17,867 nucleotides of DNA from Candidatus Intricatilinea gracilis (GCA_016702605.1 JADJDQ010000024.1:1-17867), one strand, 5' to 3'; shown: positions 7,983 through 16,073, counted from the stretch's first letter. Notes: generated from the sequence alone by a model not told the origin. Numbers and translations: made by a program.

Positions 7983-9647
7983 TCACTTCATGCCCAGCCG
8001 GTGCGCCAGTTTGTGCAGGTTGCTGAGTCGATGCCCAGGCGGCGCGCGCGGCCTGGGCCGGTTGCCCTAGGCAGGCCTGCAGCGCGGCTCCCACGCAGCG
8101 GCGCTGGTGGCGTCGGTGATGTCATGACGTGGCCCCCTTCCGGCGGGGCGGGTCCGGCCTGCAGGGGCAGGGACGGCTAGTGCAGGGTCTGCACCGGCCG
8201 TGTCGGGCGGGCCGGGGGCGGGGCTCGGCCCGATCTGGGGCTCAGGCCAAGCAGGTCAGGTCGATGGTGACGATCGACACCCAGGCGTCCTGCGCCCCGG
8301 CCGCACAGAAGCGGCGCGGCCGATGACATGCTCCAGCTCGCGCACGTTGCCCGGCCGGGGTAGGCCAGCAGGGCGCGTTCGGCCGGGGCGCCGGGCGCAG
8401 GCTGCGCAGGCCCCAGGCGGGCACGGTTGAGCTCAGGAAGCGACCGGCCATAGGCAGCACATCGTCGGGCGCAGGCGCAGCGGCGGGATGGGCAGCAGGT
8501 AGACCGACAGGCGGTGGTAAGTCGGCGCGGAAGTGGCCCTCCGCACGGCGGCCTGCAGGTCGCGGTTGGTGGCGGCGATGAAGCGCACATCCACCTTGCG
8601 CGGCCGGTCGAACCCAGGCGCGCTGGATCTCGCCGTTCTGCAGCGTGCGCAGCAGCAGCCTGCAGCTGCAGGGGCAGCTCGCCCACCTCGTCCAGGAAGA
8701 GGGTGCCACCCTCGGCAGCCTCCACCCGGCCGGCACGGTCGCCGGAGGCACCAGGTGAGCGCCGCGCACGTGGCCGAACAGCTCGCTCTCGGCCAGCGTC
8801 TCGGGCAGGGCTGCGCAGTTCACATGCACCAGCGGCCGCTGGTGGCAGGGCGACAGGCGGTGCAGCCGCCGCGCGGACAACTCCTTGCCCACGCCGGTTT
8901 CGCCCAGCAGCAGCACTGGCAGGTCGCTGGCGGCCACCATGCGGCTTTCCTCCAGCAGGCGGCGCATGGCTTCGCTGTGCGCCACGATCTCCCCAGTCGT
9001 CACCGGCGCCGGCCACCGGCAGGCCGTCGTCCTCTGGCTGCGCTGCGCCACCGCGCGGCTGTGGCGCAGCGCATCGTTCTCCTGCTCCAGCCGCGACACC
9101 CGCACGGCCGCCTCCACCAGCCGGGCCGCCTGGGCCCAGCGCCTCGCGTGCGGCGGCGTCGAAGCGGCCGGGGTTCAAAAATCAGCGTCAGGGCACCCCA
9201 GGGCTGGCCGTCCTGCAACAGGCGCACCCCATGCAGTCGTGCACCGGCGGCGGTTCGCCCAGGCGGTCGTCGATCAGGCCGTCGTAGGGGTCGGGCAGGC
9301 GGCTGTCCTGCTCGAAACCCACCACCCGGTGTAGTTGTTCGGCCGTCGGGGTGGCCAGCAGGCCACGGCGGCGGCTGAAGTGCGCTGGGCCGGGCCGGTG
9401 GCCCATGATGGCGGCCGGGCGAGGCTGCTCGTCCAGGCGGAAGCGCCGGCCCAGGGCATCGCGCACCAGCCCGGCCGTGGCCACCGGGCGCAGGCAGGCC
9501 GGGCCGTCGCTGTTCTGCAGGCCCAGCAGGGCCACCGCGTCGCAGCCGAACTGCGCCCGCAGGCGGGTGACCACCCGCTGCAGCCGCAGGCCGGCCGGCA
9601 GGGGGGTGGCGGTCGTCGAGAAAGGCTGACGGGTCGTAGGCGGTCAT
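7983..9647 (-). CDS. norR: NorR, nitric-oxide-responsive sigma-54 activator (frameshifted as read)
   Basis: The gene encodes a three-domain enhancer-binding protein of about 550 codons. The N-terminal GAF domain keeps the non-heme iron site known from E. coli NorR: LPDPYDGL (two Asp ligands) and VHDCMG (Cys ligand), near 9230-9300. The AAA+ domain has Walker A GETGVGKE (about 8890), ESELFGHVRGA (about 8770) and Walker B TLFLDEVGELP (about 8690). The C-terminal Fis-type helix-turn-helix is recoverable at 7983-8090 (GAALQACLG, LHKLAHRLGMK). The frame breaks many times, including inside the GAFTGA loop near 8755 that contacts sigma-54. Start ATG 9647 (MTAYDPSAFLDD). NorR normally activates NO-detoxifying genes; here the divergent gene is a Dnr-like regulator. 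The 150 bases between its stop and the ccoG start hold nothing I recognise. Confidence 0.92.
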
Positions 9648-9651
9648 GGAC

Positions 9652-9709
9652 GGTTGATTGCACCTCTTTGGGTGAAATTTACCCGGTGGGCGACGCGGTG
9701 GAAATGACC
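9652..9709 (+). promoter_or_regulatory. Three NorR-type boxes, GGT-N7-ACC
   Basis: Three copies of GGT-N7-ACC lie in the norR/regulator intergenic region at 9652-9664, 9671-9683 (extended to GGGT-N7-ACCC) and 9697-9709, with centres 19 and 26 bases apart. The GGT-N7-ACC triple-site arrangement is the established NorR enhancer in Ralstonia eutropha, and E. coli NorR also uses three related sites. The leftmost box is 5 bases from the norR start, so norR autoregulation is also possible. Confidence 0.75.
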
Positions 9710-9749
9710 CAGTTCAAATCAAGTCTTTGTTTTTGCAGGGGTTGCGGGC

Positions 9750-9765
9750 GGGTCCGGGTCTTGCG
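9750..9765 (+). promoter_or_regulatory. Candidate sigma-54 (-24/-12) promoter for Crp/Fnr paralog 2
   Basis: GGGTCCGGGTCTTGCG has the invariant GG (9751-9752) and GC (9763-9764) separated by ten bases, with the full TTGC of the -12 element. The -24 element is only a partial match to TGGCAC. Transcription would start near 9776, about 50 bases before the gene, and the three NorR boxes would lie at roughly -73 to -118, a normal enhancer distance. A dyad GTTGCG/CGCAAC (9741-9746, 9764-9769) overlaps it. Confidence 0.5.
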
Positions 9766-9824
9766 CAACGACGGGTGTCGATCTCGCCCCGCCGGGCCTG
9801 ACCCTGAACCTGGAGAACACCACC

Positions 9825-10718
9825 GTGTCTGCCGTGATGCCCGCCGCCTCTCACTCCACTGCAGCCGCCCTGTCGCCTGCTCTGCGGCAGCAACCTGGCG
9901 CCCGCTGCCATCGAAACCCTCCAGCCGACCCAGGCCCTGCGGCCCGGCCAAGGGTGCCGAGCCTGGGGAATCCGATCTGGCCCTGCTGCGCCGGGCCTTT
10001 GCGCCGCACCGTTTGCGCCCGGACAGCCTGGATCGGCTGCGCACCGGTGCGGTGGTGCTGTCCCAACCCATCAGCATGCTCGGCCTGCCCGGCCCGCCCA
10101 GCCGCTGCCCTGCTGGTGGCTGCTGCGCCGCGGCCGGGTGTCGCTGGGCTGGGTGTCGGACCGGGGTGAGTTCACCGAGCACCCGTTGGTCGGGGACTGG
10201 CTGGAAGTGGCTGGCGCCCTGGCGCAGCCGCCGCGCTGGACCGACGCGGTGCAGTGCCGCACTCCGGTGGAGTTGCTGGCCCTGCCACTGCGCCTGCTGT
10301 TCGAGGTGGCCGCGGACGACCCAGCGCTGCAACAGCCCATGACGGCGCTGCTCTGCGGTCGGGTGCGTGAACTGGCCGACACCCTGCGTGACGTCGTCAG
10401 TGCCGACGTGCCGGCCCGACGGCGCGCTGGATGCTGCGCCGCCTGAAGGGCGACGGTGACGCGCTGGACCCTGCGGCGCTGCCGGTGTTGCAGTTGGCCG
10501 ACCTGAAGCAGACCATCGCAGCGCAGATCGGCACCACCTCCGAAACCTTCTCGCGCCCTGCGCCTTCGCCTGCAGGATTTGCCGCCATCGTGCAGGTGGA
10601 CGGCTGCCGCGTCACCCTGCTCGACCGCGAGGCTCTGGAGCAGGTGGCCCACCCGCGCGGGCGCGGCAGCGCAGGGCGATCGTTTGCGCGGGGCGCAAGG
10701 CCGGGTGAGGCGGGCTGA
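9825..10718 (+). CDS. Crp/Fnr-family regulator, Dnr/Nnr-like (paralog 2, frameshifted as read)
   Basis: This is a clear paralog of the regulator at 1712. Shared blocks are DLALLRRAFAP, LLRRGRV-LGW, QCRT-VEL-ALPL, DVV-ADVPAR and IAAQ-GTTSETFSR. The recognition helix ETFSR predicts TTGAT half-site binding, and no FNR-type cysteine cluster is present. A GGAG at 9812-9815 lies 9 bases before GTG 9825 but 21 before ATG 9837, so the GTG start is preferred. Frame changes occur between 9890 and 9960, near 10100, near 10420 and in 10555-10590, where the helix after ETFSR is scrambled; repair gives RALRRLQDL. It is divergent from norR and preceded by NorR boxes and a sigma-54-like promoter. It probably controls denitrification or anaerobic genes. 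Confidence 0.87.
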
Positions 10719-10779
10719 CGTGACTGGACGGCCTTCTACCGTGCCCGCAGAAGGCCCCGCATCTGTTCGAAAACCGGCT

Positions 10780-10795
10780 TCAATGTCCACATTGA
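10780..10795. promoter_or_regulatory. Perfect 16-bp palindrome upstream of the oxidoreductase gene
   Basis: TCAATGTCCACATTGA has perfect 7-bp arms around a CC centre. It lies in the 213-base gap between the second Crp/Fnr gene and the oxidoreductase, 136 bases before the latter's ATG. It has the size and symmetry of an operator. It does not match FNR (TTGAT-N4-ATCAA), Crp or NorR sites, so the cognate regulator is unknown. Confidence 0.5.
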
Positions 10796-10931
10796 GCAGG
10801 TCGATGTCTCGCGAAACAGCATCGGACTGTCCCCTCAGGATATCTGTTCCACAGGCCCCACGGGCCATTCCACGAGCGCGGGCTGACCTACATTCCGCAC
10901 CCGCACGACCCAGCCTTCGATGGAAAGGACC

Positions 10932-12148
10932 ATGAAATACGTCCTGATCGGAGCCGGCCCGGCCGGTGTGCGCGCAGCCGAGACACTGCGCAAGGAGGCC
11001 CGAACGGTGAGATCACCCTGCGGCGGCGAGCCTGGCGACCCTATGCGCGCATGGCCATCCCCCACGTCCTGAGCGGCCAGATCGACGAGGTCGGCGCGCT
11101 GCAGCGCAAGACCGAGCTGCACTACAACCACGGGGGCATCGACTACCTCAACCGCAAGGCGCTCAAGGTGCATGCGCGCGAGGACGGCGGCACGGTCGAT
11201 CTGGACGACGGCAGCACGTTGGCCTAGACCGCCTGCTGGTCGCCACCGGCTCTCGCCGTCGCTGCCGCCGATTGCAGGCACCGACCTGCCCGGCGTCGTG
11301 ACCTGCTGGACGCTCGACGACGCCCGTGCCATCGCCGAGGAGCTCTCACCCCCGGTGCGCGCGTCGTGATGCTCGGCGCCGGCTTCGTGGCCGGCGTGTG
11401 CATGAAGTCGCTGATTGGCACCGGGTGAAGGTGACGGTCATCGCTGGCCGCGCCGGCCAGATTCTGCGCACCATGATGGCTCCGACCGGCAGCCGCATGA
11501 TGCAGCGCTGGCTGGAGGATCGTGGCGTCACCGTGGTCACCCAGGGCCGCACCGAACGCATCGAACGGGGTCCGCGCCTGGTGATGGACACCCAGACGAT
11601 CGAAGTCGACCTGATCATCCAGGCCCTGGCGTGAAGCCGGGCGTGTCCTTCCTCAGGCACCGGCGCACAGATCGACCAGGGCATCGTGGTCGATCACTTC
11701 ATGCACACCACCGTGCCGCACATCTATGCCGCTGGCGACGTGGCGCAGGGCGCGACTTTCCACCGGCGAATGGGTGGTCCATGCGCTGCGGCCCACCGCA
11801 ACCGAAGGCACGGCCGCATCGCCGCCATCAACCATGGCCGGCAAGACCATGCCGTACCGCGGCAGCCTGAGCATGAACGTGCTCGACATCGGCAGGCTGA
11901 TCTCGCGCACCTTCGGCGAGTGGCAGGGCCGCGAGGGTGGCAGATGGTGGAGCTGACCGACGAACCGCGTTTCTCCACCCGCCTGTGTTTCCATGACGAC
12001 CGCATGATCGGTGCGATCACGGTGGCAGCCAGACCATGTCGGCGGTGCCATCCGCGGTCCGATCCCAGGGCCGCCGTCGCCCCTGGGCCGCTGGAAGGAC
12101 GAGCTGCTGAGCAACCCTCACCCGGTCATGGCGGCCTTTGTCGACTGA
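10932..12148 (+). CDS. FAD/NAD(P)-dependent pyridine nucleotide oxidoreductase (frameshifted as read)
   Basis: The product of about 405 codons belongs to the class of NirB N-terminal domains, rubredoxin reductases and NorW. It shows an N-terminal FAD site MKYVLIGAGPAGVRAAETLR, LLVATGS, an NAD(P) site VVMLGAGFVAG, and the C-terminal flavin motif IYAAGDVAQG. No redox-active CxxC pair is visible. The end WKDELLSNPHPVMAAFVD precedes the TGA at 12146-12148. GGAAAGGA at 10922-10929 gives a good ribosome site for ATG 10932. Frame changes occur near 11003, 11225, 11250, 11350, 11630, 11655, 11770, 11815 and 12025; repairs restore conserved motifs. Its electron acceptor is unknown. Its location suggests a role in NO or nitrite metabolism, such as reducing a rubredoxin-like partner, but this is inference. 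Confidence 0.85.
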
Positions 12149-12227
12149 CCCAGAACCCGGCGGTCGACAGCTGATCGACGAGGCCGGGCGACAACGACAG
12201 CGCCAGCCAGCCGCAGCCGGGCCGGCG

Positions 12228-12503
12228 TCAGTACACCGTGTCGTGATCCCCAACGTTGATCGGAATGATCAGCCATCCTGGATAAGCAGTTCCAGCGTGA
12301 TGCGGCAGGACGGGTGGATGGACACCGAATGAAGCCCCTGCAGCCCTGCCAGCCAGCGCATGCAGTCGCAGCGAGGGGTGGTGGGGGCCGATTTCCAGCA
12401 GCGCCAGTGTCTTGCCGTACTGGGCCTTGAGCTGCGGGTGACGGCGCAGGAAGCGCAGCGCGCGGCGCTGGTAGTCCTCGGTGAAAGCCAGTTGATACGG
12501 CAT
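12228..12503 (-). CDS. RelE/ParE-like toxin of a type II TA system (frameshifted as read)
   Basis: The protein of about 91 residues begins MPYQLAFTEDYQRRALRFL. It has the compact RelE/ParE fold pattern: an early beta strand, a long basic helix, then HPSLRLHALAG, GLHSVSI, RITLELLI and a closing IPINVGDHDTVY. Toxins of this family usually cleave ribosome-bound mRNA. An extra G in AGGGCTG (near 12344) and a missing G near 12278 shift the frame. Correcting both joins HALAGRLQGLHSVSI to IQDGWIIPINVG. It follows the antitoxin by 25 bases on the same strand and converges on the oxidoreductase gene, leaving a 79-base gap. The exact toxin subfamily (YafQ, RelE, HigB) is not resolved. Confidence 0.82.
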   Translation of the reverse strand: MPYQLAFTEDYQRRALRFLRRHPQLKAQYGKTLALLEIGPHHPSLRLHALAGRAAGASFGVHPPVLPHHAGTAYPGWLIIPINVGDHDTVY

Positions 12504-12528
12504 GCCTCGGCCCCAGCGGTCCGCCCGG

Positions 12529-12803
12529 TCAGCTCGCCGTGTTGTCCGCCAGCAGGCGCTCCATGCGGGCGAGGTGGTCTGCCGCGCTCTCCTGCACCAC
12601 GTTCTGCCGCCAGATCGGCCCTGCTCTGCGCCAGCGCGGCCTCCAGCTCGCATTCGCGCAGGTAGTGGTACTGCGCCACCTCCATCACCACAAAACGCTC
12701 CTTGCCTCCGAACGGAGATGACTGGCCTCAGTCTGCCGTTGAGCACCTCCTCAATGGCAGCAACACCGCGCACCTTCAGGTCATTGGCAGTGAGCTGGCT
12801 CAT
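12529..12803 (-). CDS. Phd/YefM-like antitoxin (frameshifted as read)
   Basis: The protein of about 90 residues opens MSQLTANDLKVRGVAAIEEVL. After correcting an extra G in CGGAGG (near 12712) it continues VISVRGKERFVVMEVAQYHYL, the layout of Phd/YefM DNA-binding antitoxins. The C-terminal toxin-binding part is RECELEAALAQSRADLAAG. After inserting two missing bases near 12612 the end reads VVQESAADHLARMERLL, with its TGA at 12529-12531. It neutralises the downstream toxin and should autoregulate the pair. The start at 12803 faces the TIR genes across a 155-base AT-richer gap that contains a 14-bp palindrome. Confidence 0.82.
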
Positions 12804-12835
12804 GATGGGTTGACTGGGCTGAGGTAAATGGGGTG

Positions 12836-12841
12836 ATTTTA
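12836..12841 (-). promoter_or_regulatory. Candidate -10 element of the toxin-antitoxin operon
   Basis: On the minus strand TAAAAT matches five of six bases of TATAAT, 33 bases before the antitoxin start. No convincing -35 hexamer is seen at 16-18 bases, so the call is weak. Confidence 0.3.
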
Positions 12842-12879
12842 GGTGCGATCAGTCGATTTATTGGTGGTACTGTTCATCT

Positions 12880-12893
12880 CACGATTAATCGTG
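12880..12893. promoter_or_regulatory. Perfect 14-bp palindrome between TA and TIR genes
   Basis: CACGATTAATCGTG is perfectly symmetrical and lies in the divergent intergenic region, 77 bases from the antitoxin start and 66 bases before the first TIR gene. It is a good candidate operator for the antitoxin or for a regulator of both units. Confidence 0.5.
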
Positions 12894-12958
12894 CGTGACT
12901 GCCGTTCTGTTGACTGGCAGGGTGTCCCAGACAACGTGCGCCCGCGTACACTTCCGCC

Positions 12959-13391
12959 ATGGTCACCGTCCCCGATGCGGCCGGTCGCTGGGTGTTCGTC
13001 AGTCACTCTGGCGAAGACACCTGGGTGGCCAAACAGATCGCGCGTTGCATCGGTGAATCGGGGCCCGGCCCTTCCTCGATCAGGCCGATGTCCCCGTCGG
13101 CGCCGAGTTCGGGGAAGACGTGCGAGATTTCCTCGATCGGGCAGACGAACTGGTGGTGCTTTTCACACCCTGGTCGCTGGAGCGCCCCTTCCAGTGTGGG
13201 CTGAAATCGGAGCGGCCCGGATCCGCCGGATACCGATCATCGTTCTGCTGCTCGGACTGAGTGCCACCGAGTTCCAGTCCCGACCCATGCCGGTGTTTCT
13301 CAAGAAAGACATCATCAGCCTGAACGAAGTCGATGCCTATCTGGCTGAGCTTCCGTTAGCCGCGCAGAGGCAGGAGAAGTCCCATGTCTGA
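12959..13391 (+). CDS. Small TIR-domain protein 1 (frameshifted as read)
   Basis: The protein of about 143 residues is essentially one TIR domain (TIR_2 type). It starts with the first beta strand WVFVSHSGEDTWVAKQIARC, then RPFLDQADVPVGAEFGEDV (loop region), ELVVLFTPWSLERPFQ and WAEIGAARIRRIPIIVLL. The Glu in WAEIGAA sits where TIR NADases carry the catalytic glutamate. The frame breaks at the G4 run near 13060 (one G missing) and near 13193 (two extra bases, TG). Bacterial TIR proteins act in anti-phage defence (for example ThsB of Thoeris) by making or degrading NAD-derived molecules. No effector such as ThsA is visible here. It overlaps the next TIR gene by 8 bases, so the two form one unit. 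Confidence 0.83.
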
Positions 13392-13800
13392 CAAGACGCA
13401 TCCCCCACAGGTTTTCATCTCGCACACCACAGCCGACAAGGATGGACGGATCAGTTCGCCCGGCCTTGCCGGGACAAGGGCGATGCAGATCTACAGTACG
13501 ACGGTTGGAACCTGCGGCCGGGCGACAAGTGGCAGGACCGACTGGAGGACGCCCTGCGCGACACCCGCATCTTCTGTGTGGTCGTGGGTGACCGCGGCGC
13601 CGAGACGCCTGGACCTCCTCCGAGATCGGTGCTGCACTGGCTGACCAGGAAGGTCATCGTGCCAGTACTGTCCGACACCTCAGCAGATCCGGTTGCCGCC
13701 GATGCTGTCGCGGTATCGGGCCGTCGGCGAGCGCACTCCGGTTGAAGCAGCGTCGCGTCTCGCCGATCTGGTCGAGACGGCTGGCACGACGGGGACCTGA
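13384..13800 (+). CDS. Small TIR-domain protein 2 (frameshifted as read)
   Basis: The protein of about 138 residues is a second single TIR domain. It begins MSDKTHPPQVFISHTTADKD and continues (after inserting a missing T near 13448) with WTDQFARALRDKG, YDGWNLRPGDKWQDRLEDAL, RIFCVVVGDRGAETPW and SSEIGAALAD, the last holding the candidate catalytic Glu. The C-terminal part VIVPVLSDTSA and RAVGERTPVEAASRLADLVE follows after small repairs near 13645 and 13710. AGGAGAAG just before ATG 13384 is a strong ribosome site. It overlaps the first TIR gene, so the two are co-expressed. The sequences are diverged enough that this is not a recent tandem duplication. Confidence 0.82.
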
Positions 13801-13822
13801 CGCAGCGGCAGGCCCAGAACTC

Positions 13823-15316
13823 TCAGCCCACCCCTTCCAGCCGCTCCCACAACCCCGTCTTCGGTAGCCGCATCGGCGTGCGGTGGGCGGTCCAACCGCC
13901 TTGCCAGGGGGGTGGGAGGCCGCGCAGGACGAGCCGGGGTGAGGGGCCTCGGTACAGGCGGGGTTGCCCGTTGAGCCCGGGGGAGAGCTTTCCAGGCCAG
14001 GGCTTCCTTCCAGTCCTTGGCGCTGGCACGGCCCGGCCAGCGGGGGTAGCCAGGGTCGGGGTCGTGTTCGGCGGCGCGGCGCGGCTGCGTCAACAGGTCA
14101 GGGATGGGGATGCCCGCAGGCGGACACCGGAGCAGGCGCCGCACAGGGCTGCTGGCGGTGAGCCAGGTCCTGGGTGGGCTCCGGGCCCAGCAGGTGCCAG
14201 GGGAGATGAACCGATCGGCTACCGGGTGGTGGTGCCGTAGGCGCCCGCCGATGCGGGCGTACCGAAACAGTGGTTCATGCAGGCGCCGCAGCAGATGCAC
14301 TGCAGCGTGGCCGGAAGTCGGCATCCCGGTAGGCTGGCTGCGACCGTTATCCAGCAGGATGAGGTGCGGCTCCCTGCAGGCCGTCGTGTTCACCCGGGCG
14401 GCGCGGGCCGCTGATGACGTTGAAGTAAGTGGTGATGGCGCGGCCCGGTGGCCGGTCGGGTGAGCAGGCTGTACAGCGGCACATGCTCAAAGCGCTCCAC
14501 CACCTTCTCGATGCCGGTGATGGCGATGTACCGGCGGCACCGTAGTGCACATGCGGCCATTGCCCTCTCGTTCTCGACCCGGGCCAGAGCAGGCCGGTCT
14601 CGGCCACCATGAAGTTGACGCCGGACACGCCGATGGCCGCGTCGCCGGAACTCGTGGCGCAGGCGGCGGCGGCCGTGGCGATGAGCTCGTCCACGTCCTC
14701 GGTGTAGGGCGTGTCAAAAATGTGGTCAACGAACAGCACGGCGATCTGCTACTTGGTCTTATGGATCGCCGGCATGATGATGTGGCTGGGCCGCTCGCCG
14801 GCGGAAGCTGGACGATGCTCCGCCCATGTCAGACTCAGGCAGTTGATGCCTTGGTCGGCCATGTGAATGGCGGTTCAGCTCGATCTCTCGCTGACCATCA
14901 GCTTGCCCGCCAGTCATCCCTCGGCGTTGTGGCGCCGGGCGATGGCCGGGAAGAGAGGCGTTGGCCTCCTCCGGCGTGGCGGCCCAGTGCGCCTGCACGC
15001 CGCGTTCGGTGAGGCGCTGCTCCAACAGTTCAGCAGGTCCGGCAGCCGCGACAGGCTGCTGCTGCCCGCAGCACTTCGCCCAGGCGACGCAGGCGCTCGA
15101 AGGCGTCGGTGTCGGCAAAGTGCGCCGCCCGCCGGGTCTACGGGAAGTCCATCGCGCCGCCGAAGCTGCGGCGCAGGTGCGCATCGTCCACCGCTTCCCG
15201 GGTGTTGGCTTTGGCGAAGCGGCGCGGGTCGATGAACTGCAGCGGCGCGCCCGGCAAACGGAGGTGGGAAGCAGCCGTGGCGGCGGCTACGAGGCCAGTG
15301 TGGCGTTCATGTTCAT
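13823..15316 (-). CDS. lutB: LutB-like iron-sulfur protein, L-lactate utilisation (frameshifted as read)
   Basis: LutABC oxidises L-lactate to pyruvate with Fe-S clusters and no flavin dehydrogenase. Pieces recoverable in order on the minus strand are: MNMNATLAS start, PLQFIDPRRFAKANTREAVDD, LLELLEQRLTERGVQAHW, ERPSHIIMPAIHKTK, LFVDHIFDTPYTEDVDELI, GVSGVNFMVAETG, NGRMCTTVPPVH, RAITTYFNVISGPRRPGE, and HLILLDNGRSQ. A damaged ferredoxin region lies between about 14290 and 14080 (IPIPDLL follows it), and the tail is KTGLWERLEGVG. The length of about 498 codons is normal. More than ten frame changes are needed. ATG 15316 is preferred; a second ATG lies at 15310. It is the last gene of the lut operon and converges on the second TIR gene with a 22-base gap. 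Confidence 0.88.
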
Positions 15317-15360
15317 GCGGGGCTCCTTGGACGCTCGGGGTGTGTCGTGCACCGGCACGA

Positions 15361-16046
15361 TCACGCCATCATCGGGCCGTGGGCGCCGAAGGCCAAGGGT
15401 CTGCTGGATGTCGGAAGTCTTGGAGGGCGGTCACCTTTAGAAGGTTGGTGGGCATGTTGTCCTCCGGCTGCAGCGCGCGCATCGCCGCGGGCAGACCGGC
15501 GAAGAGGCAGTTGACCGGCAGCACGGCCACATGCACCGGCGGCACCAGCGACAGGCTGCGCGGCGCTCGCCCGGGCCCGGGATCAGCAGCAGCGTGCCGG
15601 TGTCGGCGATGCCGGCCCTGGGCGGAGTAATGCCGGCATCGATGGCGTCGAACAGCTGCGGCTTGCACTGCTCCAGCGGCGTGTCGAAGCGCGAGGTCTC
15701 CAGATCGGCCAGAGCGCTTTCCGGAGCATCCGGCTGTGCGGACAGTTCGCTGGCGCTGCCCAGCGCAATGCGGCGGCAACCGCGCGTGCGTCCAACGCGG
15801 CGCGCGGGGCCTGGGGCAGTCGTTTTGCACTGGCATGCGGCACGTCGGCGCGCCAGCCCGCGGGCGGCAGCCTCGAAGCCTGCCACCAGCGTGGCCGGGT
15901 CGGGCCGCTCACCAATGCAACCGCGGCCATAGGGGCCGCTCAGTAGGGCGTCAGGTCGGGCCGGGGCAGGGCCTGCGCCGGGCTGCGGCCCGCAGCGCAC
16001 GCCGGGATGCCGCGGCCCGGGCGGCCTGGGTGTTGGGGATCGTCAT
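15361..16046 (-). CDS. lutC: LutC-like lactate utilisation protein (frameshifted as read)
   Basis: The product of about 228 codons starts MTIPNTQAARAAA and belongs to the LutC/YkgG family. The conserved core is near 15530-15690: RFDTPLEQCKPQLFDAIDAG, GIADTGTLLLIPGPGE, then SLSLVPPVHVAVLPVN in the next frame. The typical C-terminal GPSKTSDIQQTL, followed by FGAHGP, is recovered after small repairs near 15430 and 15395. The stop is placed at 15361-15363, but an alternative reading runs on toward lutB, so the 3' end is uncertain. It lies between lutA and lutB, with gaps of 27 and 44 bases, in one operon. Confidence 0.82.
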
Positions 16047-16073
16047 GGGATTTGTCCCTCAGGCTCGCGGGGC

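Noticed and set aside
9651..9664. TTGAT at 9655-9659 and ATCAA at 9717-9721 considered as FNR boxes for norR or paralog 2
   Set aside because: Each is a lone half-site without a matching second arm, and the first falls inside a NorR box.
9335..10342. 335-codon plus-strand frame that starts opposite norR and runs into Crp/Fnr paralog 2
   Set aside because: Its first part is antisense to NorR. Only the SDLALLRRAFAP segment is real, and the regulator's own start is GTG 9825.
12163..12179. GTCGA/TCGAC stem between the oxidoreductase and toxin stops as a bidirectional terminator
   Set aside because: A 5-bp stem with no T-run on either side is too weak to call.
12899..12920. CTGCC-N12-GGCAG inverted repeat before TIR1
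   Set aside because: The arms are only 5 bp, which is expected by chance in this composition. The nearby 14-bp palindrome is a better operator candidate.
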